Positions 7,271 to 14,427 of a stretch of 15,081 bases of DNA are shown here, in pieces. The notes below the pieces were generated by a model. That model saw nothing but the letters and a program-made list of their open reading frames with translations. It searched no databases and was not told the DNA's origin. The DNA comes from UBA7312 sp002715345 (GTDB lineage Bacteria; Bacteroidota; Bacteroidia; Flavobacteriales; UBA7312). The DNA is taken from positions 1-15,081 of the forward strand of contig CAXGIQ010000021.1 in NCBI GenBank assembly GCA_964009845.1, given 5' to 3'. The first letter of the stretch is position 1, and each line of letters starts with the position of its first letter. The position numbers and the translations under genes are program-made.

Positions 7271-8604
7271 GCAAGAAAATTACCATTGCAGGAGCTGGCT
7301 TAGTAGGTTCTTTGGAAGCTATTTACATGGCAAAAAGAGGGCATAATGTTTCTATTTATGAGCGTAGATCTGATATGAGAAAAGCTGAATTTGTAGCAGG
7401 AAGATCAATAAATTTAGCCCTTTCCACAAGAGGATGGACTGCACTAAAAAAGGTTGGTATTGATGATGAGGTTAGAAAGATGGCAATTCCTATGCCTAAG
7501 CGAATTATGCACGCTCAAGACGGAACGTTGAGTGAGCAGCCATATGGGCAAGATGGTGAAGCTATTTATTCTGTCCCCAGAGGAGAGCTTAATGTATTAT
7601 TAATGAATCTTGCTGAACGAGAGAAAAATATAGATCTATATTTCAATCATAAACTTTTGAGTGCCGACCTAAATACAGCTCAAGCTATTTTTGAAGACGA
7701 AAAAGGGAAAGAACAAATCGTCAATGCCGATGTTTTAATAGGTGCTGACGGAACTTACTCAACTGTTCGCAATCATATGATGCGTCAAGATCGATTTCAG
7801 TTTTCTCAATATTATATTGAGCACGGATACAAGGAATTAACTATTCCAGCTAATCCTGATGGAAGTCACCAAATAGAAACTAACGCTTTACATATTTGGC
7901 CAAGAGGAAACTATATGTTAATTGCTCTGCCAAATATGGATGGTAGTTATACATGTACCTTATTTTTCCCTTTTGAAGGAGAGTATTCCTTTGAAAGCTT
8001 GAAAACACATCAACATGTCGCAGATTTTTTCAATGAAGTATTTCCTGATATTGTTCCATTAATACCTAACTTAACAGAAGATTATTTCAATAATCCAACA
8101 TCTTCTCTTTCAATTATGCGTTGCTATCCTTGGACTGTTTCGGATAAAGTTTTGTTAATTGGCGATTCGGCTCACGCGACTGTTCCATTTTACGGTCAAG
8201 GTATGAACGCTGGTTTTGAAGGTTGTTATGTTCTAGATAAGCTATTGGAAAAACATGGTGATGATTGGATAGCATGTTTTGATGAATATTCAAAATACAG
8301 AAAGCCCGATGGTGATGGTGTTCAAGACTTATCAATGCATAATTTTGTTGTGATGCGAGATAAAACTGCCGATCCTCATTTCTTATTGCAGAAAAAAATT
8401 GAATTAAGGTTTTCAAAAAAATATCCAAAAAAATGGCTGCCACTTTACTCTATGGTAAGCTTTAGTAATATTCGATATTCAGAAGCCTGGAAAATTGGTC
8501 AACAACAAGAATCACTAATGCAAAAAATAATGTCAATCCCAAATATTGAAACTATTTGGGACAGCGAAGAAGTAGAGCAAAAAATGTTAGCACTTATCGA
8601 TTGA
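7267..8604 (+). CDS. kmo: Kynurenine 3-monooxygenase
   Basis: An FAD-dependent aromatic hydroxylase of 445 residues that uses NADPH and O2 to convert L-kynurenine to 3-hydroxykynurenine. The dinucleotide-binding motif is GAGLVGS (9-15), followed by YERRSDMRKAEF (31-42) and GRSINLALSTRGW (45-57), a KMO hallmark. The second FAD motif is GADGTYSTVR (159-168) and the third is GDSAHATVPFYGQGMNAGFE (299-318). HNFVVMRDKTADP (358-370) also fits the family. A basic/hydrophobic C-terminus (about 372-405) matches the region that tethers eukaryotic KMO to membranes, though anchoring here is not shown. The ATG at 7267 overlaps the kynU stop (ATGA); the frame is open further upstream inside kynU, but the FAD fold starts exactly at MSKKITIAGAG, which decides the start. 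Oxygen use implies an aerobic or microaerobic life. Confidence 0.96.
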   Translation: MSKKITIAGAGLVGSLEAIYMAKRGHNVSIYERRSDMRKAEFVAGRSINLALSTRGWTALKKVGIDDEVRKMAIPMPKRIMHAQDGTLSEQPYGQDGEAIYSVPRGELNVLLMNLAEREKNIDLYFNHKLLSADLNTAQAIFEDEKGKEQIVNADVLIGADGTYSTVRNHMMRQDRFQFSQYYIEHGYKELTIPANPDGSHQIETNALHIWPRGNYMLIALPNMDGSYTCTLFFPFEGEYSFESLKTHQHVADFFNEVFPDIVPLIPNLTEDYFNNPTSSLSIMRCYPWTVSDKVLLIGDSAHATVPFYGQGMNAGFEGCYVLDKLLEKHGDDWIACFDEYSKYRKPDGDGVQDLSMHNFVVMRDKTADPHFLLQKKIELRFSKKYPKKWLPLYSMVSFSNIRYSEAWKIGQQQESLMQKIMSIPNIETIWDSEEVEQKMLALID

Positions 8605-9821
8605 GAAAAGTTTTAAGAGCATACGGAAAGCTTGAGGAGCATGTATTGCTTATGATTAAAGCAGAATTTTTTGTGCAACTAATAGGTGCTGCCTTTTTTC
8701 TTATTCTCAACATCTTTTTAGCTAAACAAGGTTTTTCCGATCCTGAAATCGCCAATTTTATTTCGTATCGTTTTTTGGCAGTTATGGTATTGGCTTTTCC
8801 CTTAGGGTTCTTTATTAAAGGAAAAGCACTCAAACCATTTTTTATGATTGGCAGTCTAGGTGTTCCAACGGTGGCTATACTCTTGGTTTTAGCTGTCAAT
8901 CATCATTGCCATCACTATTTACCTGTTTTATTCATTTTTTGGGGAGTGGTCTTTACTTGTTTTCAGGTCAGCAGCTTGCCTTATGTGATGCGCAATACGG
9001 CTACAGAAAAACAATCACACGCTATTTCTTTAAACTATGCTACCCACAGTTTTGGAACAATAGCTAGTGGAATCATCATTTTTACTTTATCCAAATTACC
9101 TACTTTGAAGATGGATGAAGGAACAGCGTTAATTGTTATTTCTGTTGTAGGATATTGGGGAGTTCGTTATTTATTCAAGCTGAAAGTAGATAAAGTCGTC
9201 CCTGTTACGAGAGCATTAAAATTGAAATCTTATGATTGGGATTTATTACTGAAAGCCATAGTGCCTACTTTAATTATTGCAATTGGTGCTGGTTTAACCA
9301 TTCCATTTATCAACCTGTTTTTCTTTCATAATTTTGAGGTGGATTCTTCCGATTTTGCTTTGATTGGTGGTGCAGCCAGTTTGCTAGTAGCAACTACTGC
9401 TTTGTTAGTGCCCAATGTGAAAAAAAAGCTTGGTTTTAAGAAAGGTATCACGCTAACACAGAGTATTGCTGTTTTGGCTTTGGTGGCTTTGGCTACCACA
9501 GAATTTTTTACGAATTATTGGTGGGCACTTCCTATTGCTGTTTTGTGTTTCTGGGTTAGAACACCTTTGATGAATATGGCGGCTCCTATGACATCCGAAT
9601 TAACTATGAATTATGTAGGAGAAAAAAATCAGGAAATGCTTTCAGCAGTAATGGCTGCTATTTGGAGTGGAAGCTGGTATTTCAGTTCGCAGATTTTCCG
9701 TTTTCTAACAGAAGTAGGTTTGCCTTATGCCTATATCTTTTATATCACCGCAACACTCTATGCTTTTGGAGTGTTTATGTATTACTTGCTGATTTTAGAA
9801 TATGAAAAAAAAGACGACTAA
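8601..9821 (+). CDS. MFS-type transporter, third gene of the kynU-kmo operon
   Basis: A multi-pass inner-membrane protein with roughly 11-12 hydrophobic segments, in two halves separated by a basic loop (KLKVDKVVPVTRALKLKSYD) and ending in a charged EYEKKDD tail. This layout fits the major facilitator superfamily, though no sharply diagnostic family motif was seen. The start is uncertain. TTG at 8601 overlaps the kmo stop as TTGA and gives 406 residues (RKVLRAYGKLEEHVLLM before the first helix). An ATG at 8652 gives 389 residues and has GAGGAG 12 bases upstream. I prefer 8601 because the amphipathic GKLEEHVLLM segment looks like part of the family's N-terminus. Tight linkage to kynU-kmo suggests a role in moving tryptophan, kynurenine, anthranilate or a related compound; that is inference. 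A HHCHH cluster lies in a loop near residue 102. Confidence 0.75.
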   Translation: MRKVLRAYGKLEEHVLLMIKAEFFVQLIGAAFFLILNIFLAKQGFSDPEIANFISYRFLAVMVLAFPLGFFIKGKALKPFFMIGSLGVPTVAILLVLAVNHHCHHYLPVLFIFWGVVFTCFQVSSLPYVMRNTATEKQSHAISLNYATHSFGTIASGIIIFTLSKLPTLKMDEGTALIVISVVGYWGVRYLFKLKVDKVVPVTRALKLKSYDWDLLLKAIVPTLIIAIGAGLTIPFINLFFFHNFEVDSSDFALIGGAASLLVATTALLVPNVKKKLGFKKGITLTQSIAVLALVALATTEFFTNYWWALPIAVLCFWVRTPLMNMAAPMTSELTMNYVGEKNQEMLSAVMAAIWSGSWYFSSQIFRFLTEVGLPYAYIFYITATLYAFGVFMYYLLILEYEKKDD

Positions 9822-9832
9822 AAGTCGTCTTT
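9810..9832. terminator. Bidirectional rho-independent terminator; MFS stop codon sits at the stem-loop junction
   Basis: AAAGACGACT and AGTCGTCTTT form a perfect 10-bp stem with an AAA loop. On the minus strand the stem is followed by an unbroken T run (T tract of the 3' arm plus five more from 9809-9805), a textbook terminator for the metallo-hydrolase gene, whose stop is about 95 bases away. On the plus strand the hairpin follows the operon but the T tract is short (TTT then CG), so it should be weaker in that direction. The TAA of the MFS gene (9819-9821) lies at the stem end and loop, so the terminator encodes the protein's last residues. Confidence 0.8.
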
Positions 9833-9863
9833 CGTTATATTGTCTTAAAATATAATGTGGGGG

Positions 9864-9884
9864 TATATTTCAGCTAGAAATATA
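9864..9884. repeat. AT-rich inverted repeat between two convergent genes
   Basis: TATATTTC and GAAATATA are exact 8-base inverted repeats around the loop AGCTA. It lies in the 106-base gap between the MFS stop and the metallo-hydrolase stop. The stem has only one G-C pair and no following T tract, so it may be a minor RNA-end structure or chance in AT-rich DNA. Nothing else was seen in this gap. Confidence 0.4.
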
Positions 9885-9927
9885 TATTTAGCCGTTAATA
9901 ATTATTAAATCAAAATCTTATTGTTAA

Positions 9928-10569
9928 TTATTTCAAAAAAGGATTATTAGCTTTTTCAAAACCGATATTTGTGTTCGGCCCATGTCCGCAAAAAACTTGA
10001 GTTTTTTCTGCTAAGGGTAATAAAACCGTTTTAATACTATTAATTAAGGTGTCGTAATCGCCACCCGGAAGGTCAGTTCTTCCAATGCTCATTTGAAAAA
10101 GCACATCTCCGGCAATAACAAATTTTTGTTCAGGACTGTGCAATGTGATGTGTCCAGGTGCATGTCCTGGAGTAAACAATATGTCCAAAGTACTGTTTCC
10201 AAAACACACTTTCTTACCTTCTTTTAAGAAAGTGCTTGGCTCTGGACTTTCGTCATAATTATCAAATCCGTAAGCAGTACAATAATCTTTTACCGAATGA
10301 AGTAAAGGTAAATCCAACTCATGCATTTCTAAGTTAAGTCCCCATGTTTTAGCCACAAATTTATTACCCAATACATGATCAATGTGGCAATGCGTATTGA
10401 TGAGCTTGACGGGTTTTAGTTTGTTTTCTTTGACGAAAGTTTTCAACAAATCTTGCTCTGCTTTTTCATAGCAACCCGGATCGATGATAATACATTCTTT
10501 AGTCTCATCAAAAAGTAGATATGTATTTTCCTGAAAAGGATTAAAAGTAAATTTTTGTATTTTAATCAT
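9928..10569 (-). CDS. Metallo-beta-lactamase-fold hydrolase (glyoxalase II / YcbL-like)
   Basis: A 213-residue soluble binuclear-metal hydrolase. The metal motif THCHIDH (59-65) supplies His60, His62, Asp64 and His65; further ligands are His136 in TPGHAPGH, Asp155 in AGD and His196 in CGHG. SIGRTDLPGGD (161-171) is typical of the short, YcbL-type hydroxyacylglutathione hydrolase relatives rather than full GloB, which has a longer C-terminal substrate-binding domain. The likely reaction is hydrolysis of a thioester such as S-lactoylglutathione or an analogue with another thiol; the true substrate is not known from sequence. The CHID variant in place of HxHxD with His at the third site is normal for the group. 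A -7 box lies only five bases before the ATG. Its terminator is the hairpin at 9810-9832, shared with the convergent operon. Confidence 0.9.
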   Translation of the reverse strand: MIKIQKFTFNPFQENTYLLFDETKECIIIDPGCYEKAEQDLLKTFVKENKLKPVKLINTHCHIDHVLGNKFVAKTWGLNLEMHELDLPLLHSVKDYCTAYGFDNYDESPEPSTFLKEGKKVCFGNSTLDILFTPGHAPGHITLHSPEQKFVIAGDVLFQMSIGRTDLPGGDYDTLINSIKTVLLPLAEKTQVFCGHGPNTNIGFEKANNPFLK

Positions 10570-10574
10570 GTCTA

Positions 10575-10582
10575 CAAAGATA
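10575..10582 (-). promoter_or_regulatory. -7 box of the metallo-hydrolase gene (TATCTTTG), five bases from ATG
   Basis: The minus strand reads TATCTTTGTAGACATG. The exact TAnnTTTG box ends five bases before the start codon at 10569, so transcription would begin at or next to ATG and the message would be leaderless or nearly so. The string ATATCTTTGTA is identical to that before kynU. Confidence 0.55.
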
Positions 10583-10614
10583 TGTTTACTTTAGCTATTC
10601 ATTAAATAATTATC

Positions 10615-10980
10615 ATGAGTATTTCAACACTCTTTTTATTGATTTTGATTGGTATGTCTGCCGGATTGCTGAGTGGAGTAGTAGGTGTTGGTGGTGGTAT
10701 TATAATAATTCCATTACTTATGTTACTCATTGGTTTGGATCAGCATCAAGCACAAGGGACAAGCTTAGCAGTAATGTTGCCACCCATCGGAATTTTAGCT
10801 GCAATAAACTATCATAAAGCTGGATTTATAGATTGGAAATACGCTATTATTATTGCTGCTGCTTTTATCGTTGGTGGTTATTTTGGTTCTCGTTGGGCAG
10901 TAACAGTAGATGCCCGAATGCTCAAAAAAATATTTGGTGTAATTATGTTAATTGGTGGGCTAAAACTAATTTTTAGATAA
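10615..10980 (+). CDS. Half-size TauE/SafE (TSUP) family permease
   Basis: A 121-residue membrane protein with about four segments (roughly 5-22, 25-41, 50-64, 75-93, plus a terminal helix at 104-119). The repeat-unit signature of the sulfite/organosulfur exporter family is clear: GLLSGVVGVGGGIIIIPLL (18-36) with its Gly-rich turn, then QGTSLAVMLPPIGILAAI (47-64), and a GGYFGSRWA motif (87-95). Full-length TSUP proteins are about 250 residues with two such repeats; this one has a single repeat and a proper ATG and stop, so it probably works as a dimer rather than being a remnant. Substrates of the family include sulfite, sulfoacetate and other small anions; this one's is unknown. TAA overlaps the ATG of the M20 gene by one base (TAATG), implying coupled translation. 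A weak promoter candidate, TACTTTAG, lies at 10587-10594. Confidence 0.85.
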   Translation: MSISTLFLLILIGMSAGLLSGVVGVGGGIIIIPLLMLLIGLDQHQAQGTSLAVMLPPIGILAAINYHKAGFIDWKYAIIIAAAFIVGGYFGSRWAVTVDARMLKKIFGVIMLIGGLKLIFR

Positions 10981-12152
10981 TGGGACTGAAGGAAAAAATA
11001 CGGGATTTGTCGCAAGAATATCATCAAGATGTGGTATCAATTAGAAGATTTTTGCATAAAAATCCAGAACTATCTTTTCACGAATACGAAACTTCTAAAT
11101 TTATTCAGAACAAGCTCTATGAATATGGTATTTCTTTTAAATCAGGTATAGCAAATACTGGTGTTGTTGCTTTGATAGAAGGAAAAAATCCACAAAGTAA
11201 ATGTATTGCTTTGCGTGCTGATATTGATGCTTTGCCGATTCAAGAATTAAATAATGTAGACTATTGTTCAGTCAATAAAGGTGTTATGCATGCTTGTGGT
11301 CATGATGTGCATACTGCCTCATTATTAGGTGTAGCTAGGGTGTTAAATAAACTTAAAGAAGAATGGGAGGGAAGAGTCAAGCTTATTTTTCAGCCAGCAG
11401 AAGAGAAGTTTCCAGGCGGTGCTTCACAAATGATATCAGAAGGTGTACTAGAAAATCCTGAGGTAGATAAAATCATTGGACAGCATGTTTCTCCAGAGCT
11501 TCAGTCTGGCACTATCGGCATGTGTTCGGGAATGTTTATGGCTTCAGCTGATGAAATTTACATCACAGTGATTGGTCGTGGAGGTCACGCTGCTTTACCA
11601 GATTGTACACTAAACCCGGTGCTTATGTCGAGTAAAATAATATGTGCATTATACGAACATTTTGATGCGATAGAAGATATGCCATCCGTACTTTCTATAG
11701 GTGCGGTAGATGGTGGTAGTGCTGGAAATATTGTTCCTGATGAGGTGAGTTTACAAGGAACATTTCGAGCGATGAATGAAGAGTATCGATCGAAAGCTCA
11801 TCAGAAAATTCGTGAAATTTGTCAAAATATTGCTAACGAAATGGGCGGAATCTGTGAAGTTGATATTAAGATCGGTTACCCATTTCTAAAAAATGATGAA
11901 AAACTAACTTCAATTTGTTTTAAAAACGCTCAAGAGTTTCTTAGTTTTAATGAAGTTATAGAGATTTCTAAGCGCATGACCGCTGAGGATTTTGCCTACT
12001 ACACCCATCATGTGCCGGCATGTTTTTATCGTTTAGGGGTTGGTTTTGCAGGAGAAGAAGATCGTTATTTACACAATGCGCATTTTGATATTGACGAAAA
12101 TGCTTTGCAATTAAGTGTAGGAATGATGGCTTGGTTGGCGGTAAACGCTTAG
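10980..12152 (+). CDS. M20-family amidohydrolase (N-acyl-amino-acid / hippurate hydrolase type)
   Basis: A 390-residue cytoplasmic metallo-amidase of the M20D group, which hydrolyses N-acylated amino acids, hippurate or auxin conjugates; the substrate is not predictable here. The catalytic domain is split as usual: RRFLHKNPELSFHEYET (22-38), LRADIDALP (78-86), HACGHDVH with Cys106 and His108 as metal ligands (104-111), and QPAEE with Glu141 and Glu142 (138-142). His169 (GQHV), the dimerisation-domain RGGHAA (200-205) and MTAEDFAYY (333-341) follow, with the last metal ligand in LHNAHFDIDE (His365). Length and motif set are complete. The start is fixed by overlap with the TSUP stop (TAATG). 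Its TAG (12150-12152) overlaps the convergent recQ stop, so there is no separate terminator space. Confidence 0.92.
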   Translation: MGLKEKIRDLSQEYHQDVVSIRRFLHKNPELSFHEYETSKFIQNKLYEYGISFKSGIANTGVVALIEGKNPQSKCIALRADIDALPIQELNNVDYCSVNKGVMHACGHDVHTASLLGVARVLNKLKEEWEGRVKLIFQPAEEKFPGGASQMISEGVLENPEVDKIIGQHVSPELQSGTIGMCSGMFMASADEIYITVIGRGGHAALPDCTLNPVLMSSKIICALYEHFDAIEDMPSVLSIGAVDGGSAGNIVPDEVSLQGTFRAMNEEYRSKAHQKIREICQNIANEMGGICEVDIKIGYPFLKNDEKLTSICFKNAQEFLSFNEVIEISKRMTAEDFAYYTHHVPACFYRLGVGFAGEEDRYLHNAHFDIDENALQLSVGMMAWLAVNA

Positions 12153-14338
12153 TTAGCTACTTCCGAAATAAACTTGATGCGGAACAAACGCAATTCTTCA
12201 TCGGTGTATTCGTCTTCTTCAAATTCAGTTCTGGCTTCTTCAAAGGAACCTTCTTCAGATTCTCTAAAAAACTCCTCTAACTCTTCTTCTTGGTATTCAT
12301 CCAAAATTTCTTGAATATAATAGTTGAGGTCTATTCGAGTTCCAGATTCTACAATGGTTTCTATTTCCGTTAAGAGTTCGTCTACCTTTAATCCTTTTGC
12401 AGAAGCAATGTCGTCAATAGGGAGTTTTCGGTCTATTGACTTGATGATATAAACCTTGTTGCTCGATTTGTTAGCAACGGTTTTTACCACCATGTCTTGT
12501 GGTCTTTCAATATTGTTTTCGTCTACATATTGTTTGATGCAGTCTATGAATTTTTGTCCAAACTTACGCGCTTTTCCTTGTCCAACACCATGAATTTGAC
12601 TCAGCTCTTCCATTGTGATAGGGAATTGATTGGCCATATCGGTTAGTGATGGTTCTGAGAAAATGATTGCTGGAGGTAGTCCTTTTTCTTTGGCTACTTT
12701 TTTTCTTAAATCTTTTAAGATTCCGAACAACACTTTATCAGCAGCAGCTCCTTTTTGGATGTTGCTGGCAGCATTTTTAGCGTTAATAGCATCATAATCG
12801 TGATCTTCTGTCAGTAAAAACTCTTGAGGGTTGCTCATGAAGTTTCTTCCTTTGTCACTGATTTTAATAATGCCATAGGTTTCAATCTCTTTGGTTAGCA
12901 GTTTTTGTACCATGGCTTGTCGGATAACCGAATGCCAAAAATGCTTGCTCTTAGCGGTTCCTTTTCCATACACCTCCAAGGATTCTGCTTTGTGTTGCTT
13001 GATGAGTGTGTTACTTTCGCCAACGATAATTTTTACAATTTCTTTGGCTTTAAGGCGCTCCTTAATAGCATCTACTGTTTTAAGAAGTTGTTGTACATAA
13101 TCTTTGCCTTCAAACTTAGGTTTCGGATGGCGACAGTTGTCGCACATTTCATTACAGCCTTTCTCATCAAACGATTCTCCAAAATAGTGGAGGATGTATT
13201 TCCTGCGGCACATAGAAGTTTCCGCAAAAGAGATAGTTTCCAAGATAAGTTGGCGGCCAATTTCTTGCTCAGCAACTGGTTTTCCTTGTAAAAACTTCTC
13301 TAGTTTTTCAATGTCTTTATAACTGTAAAAAGTAACTAGGTTTCCTTCCGCACCATCCCTTCCTGCGCGACCAGTTTCTTGATAGTAGCTCTCCAAACTT
13401 TTTGGAATATCGTGGTGGATAACAAAGCGAATATCCGGCTTGTCTATACCCATTCCAAAGGCGATGGTAGCTACAATTACATCCACTTCTTCCATCAAGA
13501 AAGCATCTTGATGCTTGACGCGTATTTTAGCTTCTAGTCCGGCATGGTAAGGAAGAGCGCTGATGCCGTTTACCTGTAAGGTTTCGGCAATCTCTTCTAC
13601 TTTTTTACGGCTAAGGCAGTATATAATACCCGATTTCCCAGTGTTTTGTTTGATGTATTTAATGATTTCTTTTTCTACATCAATCTTTGGACGGATATCA
13701 TAATATAGGTTATCCCTGTTGAAGGAATCTAGGAAAACTTTACAATTTTCTATACCTAAGTTCTTAGTAATATCTTCTCTTACTTTTGGGGTTGCGGTTG
13801 CAGTAAGCGCAATAATAGGTGCGCGCCCAATGCTATTGACAATTTTTCGAATATTTCGGTATTCTGGGCGGAAATCGTGGCCCCACTCCGAGATACAGTG
13901 TGCCTCATCTATGGCATAAAAAGAAATTTTTTGATTCTTTAAGAAGTTAATATTTTCTTGTTTAGTGAGCGATTCTGGAGCAACATACAGCAGTTTTGTT
14001 TTTCCAGCAGCAACATCTTCTCTAACCTGCGTAATATTTCTTTTAGAAAGTGAAGAATTTAAAACATGAGCAATGGCATCGCTCTCATTGAATCCTCGTA
14101 TAGCATCTACCTGATTTTTCATCAAAGCAATTAGGGGTGAGATGACAATGGCGCAACCCTCGCTGATGAGTGCAGGTAGCTGATAACACATAGATTTACC
14201 GCCTCCCGTAGGCATTACTACGAAGGTGTCGTTTCCGTCTAATACATTTTGGATGATGGCTTCTTGCTCTCGTTTAAAGCTGCTAAACCCAAAATAATTT
14301 TGAAGTTCTGAAGTTAATGATGTTGTTTGCGTACTCAT
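12149..14338 (-). CDS. recQ: ATP-dependent DNA helicase RecQ
   Basis: A 3'-5' superfamily 2 helicase of 729 residues acting in recombination and repair of stalled forks. Motif 0 is around FGFSSFKREQEAI (16-28); Walker A is PTGGGKS (43-49); motif II is DEAH (144-147), followed by the aromatic-rich loop SEWGHDFRPEY (150-160), typical of RecQ; TATATP is at 179-184 and motif VI is QETGRAGRDG (320-329). The zinc-binding domain has Cys377, Cys395, Cys399 and Cys402. A winged-helix RQC region follows (about 412-515), then HRDC (about 533-612). Beyond this, residues about 624-680 resemble a helix-turn-helix of the HTH_40 type, and residues 681-715 are strongly acidic (19 of 35 Asp/Glu). E. coli RecQ is about 610 residues, so the C-terminal extension is additional; similar lengths occur in Bacteroidota. 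Confidence 0.96.
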   Translation of the reverse strand: MSTQTTSLTSELQNYFGFSSFKREQEAIIQNVLDGNDTFVVMPTGGGKSMCYQLPALISEGCAIVISPLIALMKNQVDAIRGFNESDAIAHVLNSSLSKRNITQVREDVAAGKTKLLYVAPESLTKQENINFLKNQKISFYAIDEAHCISEWGHDFRPEYRNIRKIVNSIGRAPIIALTATATPKVREDITKNLGIENCKVFLDSFNRDNLYYDIRPKIDVEKEIIKYIKQNTGKSGIIYCLSRKKVEEIAETLQVNGISALPYHAGLEAKIRVKHQDAFLMEEVDVIVATIAFGMGIDKPDIRFVIHHDIPKSLESYYQETGRAGRDGAEGNLVTFYSYKDIEKLEKFLQGKPVAEQEIGRQLILETISFAETSMCRRKYILHYFGESFDEKGCNEMCDNCRHPKPKFEGKDYVQQLLKTVDAIKERLKAKEIVKIIVGESNTLIKQHKAESLEVYGKGTAKSKHFWHSVIRQAMVQKLLTKEIETYGIIKISDKGRNFMSNPQEFLLTEDHDYDAINAKNAASNIQKGAAADKVLFGILKDLRKKVAKEKGLPPAIIFSEPSLTDMANQFPITMEELSQIHGVGQGKARKFGQKFIDCIKQYVDENNIERPQDMVVKTVANKSSNKVYIIKSIDRKLPIDDIASAKGLKVDELLTEIETIVESGTRIDLNYYIQEILDEYQEEELEEFFRESEEGSFEEARTEFEEDEYTDEELRLFRIKFISEVAN

Positions 14339-14351
14339 CGCACTAAAAAAT

Positions 14352-14365
14352 GATACTTTTGTATC
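14352..14365. repeat. GATAC-N4-GTATC dyad over the kpsF -7 box
   Basis: GATAC and GTATC are exact inverted repeats separated by TTTT, and the unit contains the whole -7 box at 14354-14361. It could be an operator for kpsF or simply follow from the box sequence plus flanking bases. No second copy was seen in the recQ-kpsF gap. Confidence 0.3.
14354..14361 (+). promoter_or_regulatory. kpsF -7 box (TACTTTTG)
   Basis: TACTTTTGTA matches TAnnTTTG exactly. It lies 66 bases upstream of the TTG start of kpsF, giving an inferred leader of about 60 bases. A TTTG at 14326-14329, inside the recQ 5' end, is 24 bases upstream and is a possible but long-spaced -33 element. Confidence 0.5.
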
Positions 14366-14414
14366 GGAGAATACTTATTGAACTCCCTAAAATTAGAATA
14401 ATGTTTTGTTAATT

Positions 14415-14422
14415 CAAAATTA
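14415..14422 (-). promoter_or_regulatory. Possible recQ -7 box (TAATTTTG)
   Basis: The minus strand reads TAATTTTG, an exact TAnnTTTG match, 76 bases upstream of the recQ ATG. Because the gap is AT-rich, chance matches are possible. If real, the recQ and kpsF transcripts would overlap at their 5' ends across about 50 bases. Confidence 0.35.
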
Positions 14423-14427
14423 AGTTT

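Noticed and set aside
9864..9884. AT-rich hairpin as the main terminator for the convergent genes
   Set aside because: It has only one G-C pair and no T tract; the hairpin at 9810-9832 is far stronger and has a T run on the minus strand.
12905..13291. 128-codon plus-strand open frame inside recQ
   Set aside because: It lies antisense to well-conserved RecQ helicase and zinc-domain codons and resembles no known protein; it is a shadow of the real gene.
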